Shown here: positions 13,500 through 24,795 of the stretch, one piece after another
How positions within the stretch are numbered: position 1 is the first letter of the stretch
Layout: each line of letters starts with the position of its first letter
NCBI GenBank assembly: GCA_948099385.1
Contig: CANUEZ040000151.1
Coordinates: 6,270,001 to 6,334,000 of the forward strand
DNA from: Fasciola hepatica
Taxonomy: Eukaryota > Platyhelminthes > Trematoda > Plagiorchiida > Fasciolidae
DNA length: 64,000 bases
Direction of reading: 5' to 3'
The notes under the pieces: model-generated
Seen by the model: only the letters and a program-made list of their open reading frames with translations
The model's database searches: none
What the model was told of the DNA's origin: nothing
Position numbers and translations under genes: made by a program

Positions 13500-13710
13500 C
13501 TACAACGTCAGATACCGCAATTTAGATTCATAAATAACGTACAAACTGTTGTACTTAATCAAGGTACACCAATAAAGATGGCCCAATACCACTGAGGTTG
13601 CCAATCCCAAAAGTCGATGATTTTCTCGCGGCCAGTTACACCTTTACTTCACTTGTTCATTTCATAATGGTTATATATCATGAATGGGGAAACTTGGTTA
13701 CAATAACTCT
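13500..13710 (+). repeat. Diverged direct repeat, copy 2
   Basis: Partner of 12540-12740, about 960 bp downstream in the same orientation. The similarity is interrupted by small indels, which points to an old local duplication or two insertions of the same unidentified repeat. Confidence 0.5.
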
Positions 13711-13859
13711 TTCCTCTGAAAATGGCCTGCAGTCACACAGTGAAATAGTTATTCTGTTATATCAATACTTCTCCGCTGTGATGATCACAAATGTACTCAC
13801 GAAACAAATCGTATTTGTCCATGTGCAATACGTGACACATAAATGACACGAGAATTGCA

Positions 13860-15230
13860 GAATTCATTATTTCAGAGGGCATTTTAGCAAAACTATTCCT
13901 AAATGTATCTAACAATGAGGAAAGCAGTTTTTGCTTCTTTATAAATTTAATTTTAGCTTTCGGAGGAATGGCGGTCAGTTATCAAATTTAACGTCCTGAG
14001 TTTTCGGGACGATTCTTGGTTCGAAAGAATGTTTTTGAAACTCTTTTACCTTATGAATAGATGCTCCATCATTAAGCTCAATGCTGAGACCACTTCACTA
14101 GCTTTTATTCCCAAAAGATAAGATAATGAACCAGCAATGATGGTCATCGTTCATGGAGAACACGTATTGCCAAAAACAACACTATATACCGCAGCTCGTC
14201 ACCTAATCTCATAGGACGCAGCTTCGAACTTCATGAATAATTTGAATAGCACAGCAAATTGGTCAAACATTCACACACTCAATACTCTAGGTTGATGCAA
14301 GCATAATTTTGTTCTTGCATCACCGTATTGCAGCACACTGAACGAGAAAGCAACCTCCGGTGAGTCTATTCATCTATGATAGTTGTGATGTTCCCCGTCA
14401 TCTCTGGATTCCTAAATCGTGTCATATTTTACCGGTAACATGCTTTGGCCTTCAAGGACTACGGAAACTTGGCTACCTGTGTCAACGATGGTGGAAATTA
14501 CGAACTTGGAAGAAGGAGCAGTGATTAGAAGACATCATAATCGAAACGAGAACTCCATTCTGACTAGCGGAAAGAAATGAAGATGAAATCAGTGGTGGAC
14601 AAAAAAAATTATTCACCGGGTTATGAAGATCGCCTCATCTAAAACTGAAACAAATTGATCGCATCAGTAACAGAGCAAAGTACCAGGGGGAAAGTAAATA
14701 GAAGATGAGGCAATTTGGTTTGATACTTATACGCAACAAGACGAATTCAGTCCGCAACAAAGTTCGCCAAATTTCAGTTTGCATTCAACGGAGCGACATT
14801 CACCGTCACACAGACAACCTCGTCATGCATGTCAGATTCACTGAGGCATTAGCTGATTATAGACTAATAGAGATGAGCACTCGATCTGACGAAATACTAT
14901 CTGACAGCACGGAAATCACACGACAACTAGTCATCCTGCCTGTGCACGTCCGTAAATAAGCTGTATTTTTTACATTAAGAATACAACGCATACAGCTAAC
15001 CATTTCCGCGTAAACTTATTTCATCTCGAAAAGTTTGGTCACCGGGTATGCTCATGTGGTTCTCCTCTCTCGACTCAATACATATATAAACATATACATG
15101 TATGTACATATGTTTGTATATATCAGAAAGCAGGAAGTAGACGAACGTACGTTTTCGGTGATTTCTTACTCAAGCCATCACAATCACATGAATATGATAG
15201 CAAAACTTGTGCATAACTAATCGCGTTAGT
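13860..15230. other. No recognisable gene or repeat
   Basis: Stops are frequent and no family motif was recognised. The 84-codon open frame at 14705-14959 is featureless. Confidence 0.4.
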
Positions 15231-15235
15231 CACGT

Positions 15236-16138
15236 TGACGACCCTTATTATGGCCAAAAGGATGGAGTGGCTGAGGGCTCATACTTCGGACCACTTCTTG
15301 CAGGCGTCTTCATGGTTAACTGGGAACACAGACATGACGAGCAGTCATAAACCAATTTGAGCACTACTACCGGTATGGGGATGATATATTTTGCGTGAGT
15401 GACGAAAAGTTGAACCTAGAGTTTATTTCATGTGAATTTAACTCCATGCACACGTCACTAAAGTTTACCGTGGAAGAAAACTGTCCTCCATTGCTCAGTG
15501 TTCGCCTAACCAGACGTTCTGACTGTTCGATTCATCGAATGGTATATCGGAAAAGAAATTGAAACCGACAGCACACGAACTTTGATATTTTTGTGCCGCT
15601 TGGCCACAAAAGCAATCTGATACAGTGTCTTCTGTATAGTGCGGGACAAGTTTGGACCGCAGATAATCTAGAGGAAGAACAGTCACACATAAGAAAGACA
15701 ATAATAAACAAAGGATATCTGGGGAAATTCACTGATCGAATCTGAACCGAATGGACAAACCCAGTGAGAATAGAGGGGGGCGTCGAAAATAAACCACTGC
15801 TAATCAGACTCTCATTTGAAGGGGATCTTCCCAGTTGAAGAGTCAGTAGAATTCTGTCTGCAGCAGTAAGATCTACGTTCAAAGCAGCCAGAATCAGATG
15901 TGTGTTTACGACGACACCTGCAGTTAGATAGGAAAACAAAGATAATCTATCTTTGTTGACCTCGTCAATGATTATTTACCAATTCAAGTGCAGTTTAGGT
16001 GCTACTTATGTGGGTCGAACAATAAGGCAGCTTTCCGAGCGCATCGAAGAACTCCATCCACAGTGGCTTAGACACGCAGTGAATGGATTCACTGTTGCAC
16101 ACTTAGTTGAAACCGGTCGCTCAGTAGAAGTCCACTAG
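15236..16138 (+). pseudogene. Decayed Penelope-like element: RT C-terminal half plus GIY-YIG
   Basis: This is the back half of a PLE protein (reverse transcriptase joined to a GIY-YIG nuclease) split over frames. At about 15255 a DGVAEGSYFGPLLAGVFM string matches the PLE motif usually read DGVAMGSPLGPLLADVFM. In another frame at 15370 comes YRYGDDIFC, the catalytic box, with both aspartates present. LKFTVEEN...RRSDCSIHRMVYRK follows. From about 15953 a 61-codon frame carries IYQFKCSLGATYVGRTIRQL, the GIY-YIG start, with ELHPQWL after it. Frameshifts, stops and the missing N-terminal half make it dead. PLE identity is firm from the order of motifs; subfamily is not assigned. Confidence 0.85.
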
Positions 16139-16560
16139 GCCTTAACAATAGTCTATCGCGTCTCACAACATGCATCAAGCTAGCAATTGCCGGAGCAGTT
16201 ACCAGCCCTCTTTTTTAAGGTCACATCTTTGTGCGCAACGAAAATTGGTTCAAGCACTCCAACGGCCCTGGTCAAAAGTCGATTGCATCATACATGAGAG
16301 TTGTTGAGACGTAAGTAATTTATCACCCGTTACGCAACCCAGTCGTTTTTGCAAGTTTTACATCGTCAAAGTTGATTCATCAGACTGTTCATCATTCGTT
16401 CCCACTGCAAAAACTAAAGGAGACACTTAGAACCCTTCCGATTAGCTTTCTACAATGTTTTTTGCTATAAAGATGTGATTGTAAAGGCTTCGGAATGAAA
16501 TCACCGGAAACGCATGTTCACCTACATCCTGTGTTTTGATTATGTTGAGAGTCTTATTTC

Positions 16561-16563
<3 letters not shown>
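16139..16563. other. PLE 3' flank, no clear feature
   Basis: Sequence after the GIY-YIG end probably includes PLE 3' untranslated DNA, but no terminal repeat could be matched to other copies in the window. Confidence 0.3.

Positions 16564-16614
<51 letters not shown>
16564..16614. repeat. (AT)n microsatellite
   Basis: About 25 uninterrupted AT units, followed by a short ACAG/GACAGACAG-like stretch to about 16650. Confidence 0.95.
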
Positions 16615-16618
<4 letters not shown>

Positions 16619-17020
16619 GAAACAGACATACATACAGGCAGACAGACAGAACGTGGTAGTGTCCGTGTAATTACATTTGTGTACATCACCAATCACCTAA
16701 TTTATCTACAATGACCTTATATTTCGCCTTGGGTTGCGTTCTTCTATATATGTCCAGAGGAAATCAATTAATTACACTTTGTAAGTTGAAATGTCACCTT
16801 GAAAATATCAAATGGTATAAAATAATGCGTGCATTCAAACTTTATATATTAACTAACGCTAACGCGTCATGTGATTGTAGCGCATTAACATAACATTTAT
16901 AGTTAAGTTGTTGAGAATCCACCTGCATTTTTTCGCATTAAAAAACCCAACATTGCCAGCTGGTAACAAAAAGATGACACTCCACACACCGGACAGACGC
17001 TTTATCAACCGACCCGCCGT

Positions 17021-17092
17021 ACCGCGATAGCTCAGTTAGTAGAACGTCCGCCCGGTAGGCGGGTTATCGTTGGTTCGATCCCGGCTCGTGGC
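17021..17092 (+). tRNA. tRNA-like cloverleaf (SINE head or tRNA pseudogene)
   Basis: Seventy-two nucleotides fold as a tRNA. The acceptor stem 17021-17027/17086-17092 has six of seven pairs including one wobble. The D arm GCTC...GAAC is weakened. The anticodon stem TCCGC/GCGGG has five pairs with a seven-base loop CCGGTAG. A five-base variable region follows, then T stem GTTGG/CCGGC (two wobbles) with the standard loop TTCGATC. The loop would put anticodon GGT (Thr) at 34-36, but position 33 is C rather than the near-universal U, and the D stem is damaged. That favours a SINE head or pseudogene over a working tRNA. The A box (TAGCTCAGTTAGTAGAAC) and B box (GGTTCGATCCC) are good. Confidence 0.55.
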
Positions 17093-18095
17093 GTTGGACT
17101 TCTGGGTGTGAAAAAAGCAAGTAGATTTTCCATTGTAAAAGATTCAGGGTTCTTCAACCAATCAGACATTCTACGGATCTATAGTTTTATTATTATAAAG
17201 ATAATCAGTGAAAAACTCCGAAACTAAGAGAACTCAGTTTACCTTAAATAGGATGGGAACCAAAATAAAAAAGAGGAATATTGAATCCGCGAAAATACAA
17301 TGCCGTAGTCACCTTCCTCTGTGGTTAAATTTCCAACAGGGATCAGTCGAAAAACCTCAAAGTAGATTATAGCGTTGCATAGTGAGGGCAAGAATTGATA
17401 CCAGGAAATGAATGTAATATTCATTATAATCAGTGGCATTTTCCAGCAAAGTATGTAACAGGAGCATTGGTTATAAGCTTGCCTAAATATTTAACGCTCC
17501 TTGAGTACAAGGTACGTGCGAGTTCCATCGTCTAATCGAAGCTAGACATGAATTTGAACAGTCCACAAATCTCTTGAATCATTATGCAATCTCAAAACTG
17601 TGTGGTGTTGAGATTTATTCTGCGATCATCCGTGATTTTCAAACAGAGCTGTAAAAAAATATTATTCGGTGCTACCTATTTTGTCACTTTACCTGTCAGA
17701 AATTTTGTCCACATGTTTCCCTCTCTTACCTATTCTTTTTCGTTAAACCGACCCACATTAACACTTTACTACTGTATCTCACTTATTGGGGTCATTCAAG
17801 TCTCACTTATTACGGGATTACTGACACATACCAACTTTTACCCTTCGGCAACCTAACTCCCATTTGGTTGGATCACACATTTAATCCGGCTGAATGTCTG
17901 CCAAACTCACAAGGATCCTGAGGGCTCATTTTTATATCCCGGATTAAGTGGGCAGAAGAAAGGTGTACTTGTCCGGGGGAGAGTGTACTCAATAGCTACG
18001 TACGGCCAGTGCTTGTACGAGCAGGCCAGAGAAAAACTAGACAGGTAACCAAGTGCATGAGTTATCAAAGTATACGACAGAAAGCTTGAGCCAAG
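17093..18095. other. No recognisable gene
   Basis: The bases after the tRNA-like head may be SINE body: CTTCTGGGTG at 17099 also occurs in the unit at 5.78 kb. The rest is anonymous. Confidence 0.35.
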
Positions 18096-18099
18096 TTTA

Positions 18100-18290
18100 C
18101 AATCGGATTAAGCCACATAAGGTCATAATACGACCTTACCGGTCGGTAAAGTCCTGGACGAAATACGAATAATGTCAACTTAGTACCAGTATGTAGGATT
18201 CCAGGCATGTGTCCATGAATGCAAGGGATTTGGATAAAGTGTGTGCAGTGGGCGTGTGCGTGTGCGTGCGAGAATGTCTGTCTGAGCTTT
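18100..18290 (+). repeat. Dispersed repeat R1, copy 1
   Basis: Matches 32868-33040 in the same orientation. Both start near CGGATTAAGCCA, pass through TCAGCTCC/GGTAAAGTCC and a CCGGACGAA/CTGGACGAA motif, ACGTCAACT/ATGTCAACT, then CAGGCGTCC/CAGGCATGTGTCC, and end in a GTGTGCGTGTG-rich tail. The family is unidentified; position just ahead of an RTE fragment here may be accidental. Confidence 0.5.
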
Positions 18291-18429
18291 TGACGGGTAA
18301 AGCCGAACAGAACATTACTAAGCGCCCACTAGCACACGAGTTCGAATGTATGGTGAAGAATCTCATGAGACCGTCTTGGAGGATTACCCTGATGTTCAAC
18401 AGAGTACAACGCTAAGTTTTGCGGGATAT

Positions 18430-19220
18430 ATATTGTCGTGCTCGGAGATTCCCCGACCACACTTCAGCCAGTCATCGACCTATTCAAATATTCCACGATA
18501 ATTGTTGACATTGAAATCAGTTCAGCAAAAAACCAAAGGAATTTTTACCCTGACCAGGAACGTCAGCTCAACGGCTGTCCATCAGTGGTCACAAAATAGA
18601 GTATGTGCCATCGTTCAAACATCTGGGGTTACCTGATAAGTACAGGTCCGACATGTGATAGGGAAGTGCTGCAAAATCTGCCATCAGACCAAGATTTACG
18701 TCTTCTATGCAGTAATAAGACCCATACTCACATACGTGTGTCAAATCTGGTGATTTCAATCTGATGATGCTAGGAGTCTGGTGGCTTGCAACCCCTAGTG
18801 ATTGGGCCGAATTCTCGGTACTTTTGTCGTTTGACTACGATGTAATAAGAAGGCGATGCTGTGACATATATATCGACAATCTGTTGTTCTTCAACGACAT
18901 CGCCCGCATTGTTTAGGCCTGATACTCCGTTGACCCGACAAGGAATTCTTCAGACCAATATAGCCCCATATCGTATGCGAGACAGCATTGTCAATTTGGA
19001 TTCAACAGAAAACGTGGATGAGCGCGGTTGAAAAAGATTGACTACGTTTAGGACTACCGATTGTCTAAGGTCCCCATTTTGAAAAGATTACTGGGTCACG
19101 AACTGCATCCAGCTAACATCCAACCACCACGAGTGCTTCGTGATTATCCACGATATCCATGAGGATGACTGTTCCTCTAGCAGGAGATAGTCATGTAAAA
19201 ACAAAATAAACTGAAAACTC
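18430..19220 (+). pseudogene. RTE-type LINE fragment (RT thumb and C-terminal region)
   Basis: Frame-shifted pieces read VVLGDSPTTLQPVIDLF, INSAK-like SSAKNQ, SFKHLG, then AVIRPILTYVCQIW, FQSDDARSLVACNP and YDVIRRRCC. This order (palm end, KYLG-like box, then the Y-A-V-I-R-P-I-L-T-Y box and the region where RTE proteins read LGC-HVIRRR) is the C-terminal third of RTE/endonuclease-RT LINE proteins of flatworms. Upstream RT and endonuclease domains are absent, so this is an old fragment. Multiple stops rule out function. Confidence 0.7.
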
Positions 19221-20705
19221 AAGAGTCAACCCTAATAGGTTGTGTCAGTTTTTACATTTCACCTTTTTGTTCATTCTGATCATCACATTGTGCATATTGT
19301 CGTGGTGTTTTATCACATTAATTAACATGTATTTCAAAGCAACCTCAAATGGTTACGACGGCTTGTTCCATTTGCGTTGACGATGGGCATTTCGACATCC
19401 ATGACAGTCAAAATTAGACCCATACGACTCTAACTCCATTGGTTAGCGCATTTGCATTGACAAGGAAATCCGAGCTATCGTCTTTGGGTTACAGCTACCA
19501 CGAATGAATGATGTACGTGAACAGTTCCACATCTGTTCCGTATACATTGCCAGTATTCTGTAGATAACTTTATGCTTATTCATTTGCATTGTAATTTGGT
19601 TTACTCACTTTTCTTAGCATTGATTGTTTTTTCCCGGTTTCCCATCGGGCCACAATGAAGTTTTGAGCATTACGTGGTTCAGCCCGAGTTCGAGGCCAAG
19701 AATAGGGGAGCTTTGATGAGTGTGTACTGTAGATAATCATCTCCAACTAGCCAGATGAAAAAGCTCATAGTCAAACTGACATGATGAGTCATACTATGTG
19801 TACATAAAATCCTCTATTGCCTCCACTGATTTACTCAGTTATAATAGAATCTTCGATTGTTGACCCCGACCTAATGTGCTGGTAATTCCAAAACACCCTT
19901 TGCCTTCCCGTATCACGGGAGTTTTAATTTTGGGGGAATAGAGAGGAATATTGGCAAAATGATTCGTAACTTTATTTTGCGTTTTTTATCAAAATCCCAT
20001 ACGCCCATTCAGGGCGTGGTGTTCGTTTCTAAGGTGACAAAAAATGAAAACTTTTTACATAACCAGCCCCAAAGGAGATTTTCACTGAAGAATTGCACAT
20101 TTCCATTAGGTTTTTGGTTCATATAATCAAAAAGATAAATGATGATAAAGAGGTCTACAAATAATGCATGGTGAAATCTTCAAAGCAGACAGATAGCAAC
20201 ATTTTCCAGTTAATACTGAAGTATTCTTCCGCAGCCTGATGATGAGTAGAAATTGATAGTTTTGAATATATGCTGCATACATTCTCATGAAAACGGCGTA
20301 CTTGATAATGCCAGGGGTCGAAGCTAAAGCGGCTGATGAGGTAACTCGAAATAATTTTCATCCTTTCCAATTGTTAGGAACGGGAAGGTGATAATCACTT
20401 GTAGCCATCATTCAATCCTTCAATCCGTAGATGAAATTTACCGCAAACGTTTTGTGTATTCTTGCATAAGACTCACGTAAAAGAAGGCAAGGAGTTTCAA
20501 ACATTCATTTTTAGATGCTGAAGAGTGAATTCTCCTTATTTGTAATAGTGGATTTGTTGAAAGTTAAGAATATTGGATTATTGTTTTCAAACTGAAAGAA
20601 TCACCGTGGGATTCCAAAAATAAACTCTCTGTTCATTTACACTACTTATGATTCAAAAGAGATTGGGGTGATAAACACACTGTGTAGTGCACAAACACGG
20701 GGATT
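19221..20705. other. No clear gene; possible tRNA-like trace near 19.42-19.50 kb
   Basis: A stretch with CTCCATTGGTTAGCGCA followed by GGGTTACAG could be a worn tRNA-like A/B box pair. It is too weak to call. Nothing else was recognised. Confidence 0.3.
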
Positions 20706-20714
20706 ATTGGGCAG

Positions 20715-20790
20715 GATAGTATCAGGTGCGCCTAACTGATGAGTATCAACAGCCACAAACCGAAAATGTTCTCCGGACATCCAAATGATA
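20715..20790 (+). ncRNA. Hammerhead-ribozyme-like core (degenerate)
   Basis: CTGATGAG at 20736-20743 is intact. It is followed by TATCAACAGCCAC and then AAACC, so the GAAA box lacks its G. Spacing and the CAAC element match the copies at 10.75 and 33.55 kb. The missing G suggests loss of activity. Confidence 0.35.
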
Positions 20791-21574
20791 ATGCAAAAAT
20801 GCTCTAATTATACCGAAAATTACCTAATCGCACTTTATCTAACCGTTTCTGGTTTAGTTTATTTCGTACTAGAATTGCAAAATAATGATAAATGTTTTTA
20901 TCTGCTTCATCTTTTATTTTTATTTTTTATTTTTTCACGCTTCACGTTATTCAAAGGAGATGGGATTTTACCAAGCACAAGGCAAGGCATTTGCTCCCTT
21001 GTCCTCATTTCTGAATCCAAACTCTGATTTTATTTGAACAAACCACCGTCTGTCGGAACGGAGTTCGATTTGGATTCTATCGAAAATGATCCACCTTTTG
21101 ATATGTCATACATGGAAATTTGGCATCTGGTAACACAAAGTTGTCGGACATGTTCGTAATCAGTTCACCTTTCTCTTAACTAGGGTAACCTATCTCAAAT
21201 TTGGTTCATGGTCAATCATAAACCGTTCATTTGAAAGGTTACCCGTGGTATCAAAAGGTCAACTAACTGACGAGACTTCTGACAAGGCTTTATCGCCTAT
21301 TACCAATGGCTTGCATAACAATAACCTTGATCTTATTCGAACCTACTCATCAGTTTTACAAACATCAAAAAAATCACCAATGATACCACACAGTCAGCAA
21401 CCCTAGGGTAGGTGAGTGTCCGGATTCCCAAACATTCATTCTCAGAACACAACAGGGACAAAAACGTAGTCATTGAAAATGTAGGAGGTTCTAGAACTGC
21501 AAAATCCCAAACATCCCGAAAACTCAAAACTCTGATGATAACCACCCGAAAGTAACATAACAAATAACACCGAA

Positions 21575-21790
21575 GTGACTGTATGTATACGTGCGTAAAT
21601 GTTAAGTTAAAATTCGCTATTCTGAATAAAATTAAACTTGCTGGAATAATACCATGTTCATGTTAGAAATTAACATTGGAATGCGTACTCTTGTTTTCAG
21701 TGATTCCTAATCTTGCTCTTACATATCACATTGGTGAAATGAGTATATCAGTGGTCGACTCAGCATCACCACCCACTAACTGACGAATAC
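21575..21790 (-). repeat. Inverted repeat arm, outer part (left copy)
   Basis: Reverse complement of 28290-28490, with strings such as TTGCTCTTACATATCACATT and ACCATGTTCATGTTAGAAA shared. It lies beyond the C-terminal end of the left Tc1-like transposase, so the duplicated unit is larger than the transposase gene. Confidence 0.75.
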
Positions 21791-21879
21791 CACAACATAC
21801 CACTTCATCCACCCTCACAAACAATAACAATGAACTGCAACCCTAACTAAAAGATCAGAATTTGTGAGAAACGGGGTGA

Positions 21880-22910
21880 CAAATTATACAAAACCATCAG
21901 GTGGACTGCAATACCCCCGTCCAAATGATTTTCAAAAGCTTTTCTGCTTGAGGACCTCGATACATCTCCGTGGCAAACATATTATCATACTCTCGACCGT
22001 GTCTCGGTCAATATTCACCCACTCTCGCTTGAGGGTGATTACCAGTTCACTTGTTGACAAGTGGATCACCGAGTCCTCGTACACCATAGGTTCTCAGTTG
22101 GGTTTAGATTTGGTCTAAAGGTTGACCATTGCTTCACCTTGATCCCAAAGAAAAGTAGTCAGTATTCTTATATTGCGTGAACAGTAGATAGAAGCACCAT
22201 CATATTGGAATATTGCGTCATCCTGTAATCTGTTGGTCACCAGTGAGAGCAAAACTGTTCCACACTACGAATATATGCAACGGAATCTTCTACTCTCTCG
22301 AGTATCACTATTGTTCACTTTAGCCATTGGCTCAGAAGGCTCCCCAAACAATCACTGAACACTTGTCGTTGTTTCTTTGACTGAAAATGCTTTCATCTCC
22401 TCTCTCATGTCATGCCACCAATAATTACATGCATCCAGTTCATCCGGATTATTTTTTTCGTCACCAAAGTTGACATGTCCCCACTTCTCTATCCACACTA
22501 CATGTATATCAACACACGATAAGACTTGTCCTTCATACAGCGATACATCTTCTCACGCTTTTGTATTCCATCCACGGCACAGCCTTGAGTGTTCTTTGTA
22601 CCATTCCTTTCGAAACACTGACTCCGTTCAAAGCTTTCAATGTCTGAGTGAAATATTGGTTTTTGGAGACCAGAGCAGTCTTCTTGCATTTTCCAAATCT
22701 CATCAATTTTTCTGTACGGCTCATTCACTTTTTATGTGCACATTACCCGTTATGCTCCAGAGACGGTTCTACGGCGTGTCTCGATCTCTTGTATTGTCTG
22801 GAAATGTCTTGCAAACTGAGTTCCATCTCGGTTGAACGTGGATATTTTGTCCCTCTCAAAATCTGTTACATTATTTCTTTGGAAAGTCGGCTAGACAAAA
22901 TTCGGTGAGG
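21880..22910 (-). pseudogene. Tc1-like transposase, left copy, decayed
   Basis: Reading the minus strand, pieces of a DD34E Tc1/mariner transposase appear in order. VNFGDEKNN (22473-22449) gives the first catalytic aspartate and WHDMREEM (about 22420) follows. Then come SVIVWGAF (about 22355), FQYDGASIYCSR with the second aspartate (22199-22201), and PNLNPTENLW with the glutamate (22093-22095). LKREWVNIDRDTVESM and PRRCIEVL close the C-terminus. The second D and E are 103 nt apart, one base more than the 34 codons expected, so one frameshift lies between them. Stops elsewhere also kill it. The N-terminal helix-turn-helix region (22600-22910) is recognisable mainly by comparison with the right copy. 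The open frames on the plus strand here are antisense shadows. Confidence 0.85.
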
Positions 22911-23576
22911 GTTCATTTTCCCTATATCCATCTCTATTCCTGCAAAATTGAAATTTCCGTGGTACGGGAAGGCAAAGAGTGCTTTTGAATTACCGGCACT
23001 TTTGATCGGGGTCAAAAGTCGAAGATTCCAAAGTATTAAAATAGTAAATCTGTTCAGTTTCTCCAATATTGAGACAGCGGATACAATACCGATATTATTT
23101 TCCCTAAAAGTAAATTACTTTTCGATTTATTATGATTATCTGTTCATTTGCAAATTTAAATCTGTATCTTATCGCGCCATGATGTATTGGTAACATCCAT
23201 GTTACTTCCCTCCGACTGGTTGGTTACCATAGCTGCCCACCAATTTCCACTATCGATCGGCTCTGCTCTAGCGGAACCTGTATAATTAGCCGAGTTCTGT
23301 GGTATCCTGACAACACGATTTGGGTGCCCAATGCGACAATAAATTTCCTCCAGTCCACACAATAACCCGTGTTCTTATTAAAGCTAGTGGGTGGTCTAGC
23401 TTCGGCTACTGTGCGACCGATTCATTTATCTCATAGCATTTGTTTGCTGTTTCGACTGTTCAAGTTCAGTTGTATTTGGAGGAGCTGTACCATTAGATTT
23501 CTACTTGGTCACTCGAATGACTTTCAACTTATCACATTGGTAGTTATAGAAGCATGACATTTTGACCCATTCGCGC
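22911..23576. other. No recognisable gene
   Basis: Sequence between the left Tc1-like copy and the PLE fragment. No motif was recognised. Confidence 0.4.
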
Positions 23577-24300
23577 ATACTCCCAAATTTAGTGGAACAA
23601 GAAAATCAACTGTTCGGGCAACTCGTGAAGGACAAAATAATTATCATTCCAACAGCTGACAAAATGCGAATGATCGGTATTGTGGACAGAGCCAACTACA
23701 CTGTAAAGGCAAATAAATGATTGAACAACACTGCCACCCACGGCCTAGCGGGTCAGAACTCACATGAAAAACTGGAAAAGAAAATCAATACAACCCTTCA
23801 AGAAGATAAAGCGAATGCAACGGACCACCACAGTGGAATGCTGGTGAATGGTAGCTGGGGTCTCCAACATTGCATTGTCCTACGGGTTGACGAAGATACA
23901 CATGGGAAGTTATTCTACTCGGGGCCATGGCCTCCCTTCATGGAGTCTTGAGATCCGATTCGCTAAAAAAACATTAGGAACGTCTGATATATGGAGCAGA
24001 TAGCCCTATAACTGATGCCCAAAAGTACCTGGACATACTGAGGAAAACCAAGGTGGAAGATGTTTAAGCAGTGCTCTCGTTTGTTGATATGGCTCTCTTT
24101 ATTCTAATTGATTTGAACCTATCAAAAAAAACAATGAAGAAAGTTTCCCAAATAATACCACTTGAAAGAAACTGTTTGTAAATAATGGATCCATGCCTAT
24201 TCACATGCTTTAAATTTGATGGTAAGGTCCACGAGAAAATAAATGAATCATAATTAGAATCACCGAGATCCAAGTGATTCTTTTGCGCCCTCGGATATGA
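23577..24300 (+). pseudogene. Penelope-like element fragment: N-terminal region and first RT motifs
   Basis: IIPTADKMRMIGIVDRANYT (23641 on) matches the PLE block usually read PADKGRATVVMDRTDY. It continues as TVKANK, then LNNTATHGLA...KKLEKKINTTL-like text in the next frame (from 23721). YLDILRKTKVEDV (about 24030) precedes LSFVDMALFILIDLNLSKKT (about 24075), corresponding to PLE RT motif A. There the order FDV has become FVD, so the catalytic aspartate is displaced or lost. CFKFDGKVHEKI follows at about 24210. The catalytic YxDD box and GIY-YIG are absent. It differs in sequence from the 35-38 kb PLE and probably belongs to another PLE lineage. Confidence 0.75.
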
Positions 24301-24480
24301 ATATTCAGCAAATCCATAACCAATGAATACAGGTATAACTGGAGAGAACTACATGGAAAAGGAACGAAGTACTCAAATCAACCAGTTTTTAACCTAGTTG
24401 ATGAGGAATCTGGCATAATGGGAACCGTTGATGATTTGTGATAGTGTCACCGGAAAACGAGCGTTTGCAGCTGGACTTGG

Positions 24481-24795
24481 TGGAGGATGTGGAAAGACGT
24501 TTACCAATGTCTGGATAGAGAGGATGCCATTGGTCAACTAGCAGATTTGAAACAAACTTATGGTGAGGATATTGGGTTGGGATATTACATATTGAGAAAA
24601 CTGATCACAAGAGATCCCACTATAACTTGAAAGAAGTCTGACGGATCTGACAGTAAGTTTAAGGTCTTTCGCGGGCAAACCTAGAAAGATAAAGGAAGAA
24701 GTGTAGTGCTAAAGTGCGAATATAACACGTTTGCTTATGCATCTCATATGAGTGATGCAGGTACATTTGTTTGTAGCGCACTAGAAAATTGACTC
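24481..24795 (+). pseudogene. Immunoglobulin-like (I-set) domain fragment with two stops
   Basis: One frame stays on register from about 24511 to 24792 and reads like an Ig domain. It has YGEDIGLGYYI (where V-x-G-x-DI-x-L-x-C is usual), RDPTIT followed by TGA in the place of the core tryptophan codon TGG, KKSDGSDSKF, then a TAG, KGRSVVLKC, and finally SDAGTFVCSALEN. The last string is the hallmark D-A-G-x-Y-x-C of Ig folds. The first cysteine appears replaced by Tyr and the core Trp by a stop. A donor-like GTAAGT lies at 24652. It could be a relic exon of a cell-adhesion or muscle Ig protein. No neighbouring exon was recognised. Confidence 0.4.

Noticed and set aside
18118..18151. Small palindromes (TAAGGTCA...TGACCTTA-like and TACCGGTCGGTA) considered as a regulatory site
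   Set aside because: Imperfect, inside dispersed repeat R1, and absent from its second copy.
22470..22835. 121-codon plus-strand frame with a similar frame inverted at 26586-26942, suggesting a conserved protein
   Set aside because: Both are antisense to the Tc1-like transposase DNA-binding region; the resemblance follows from the DNA homology.
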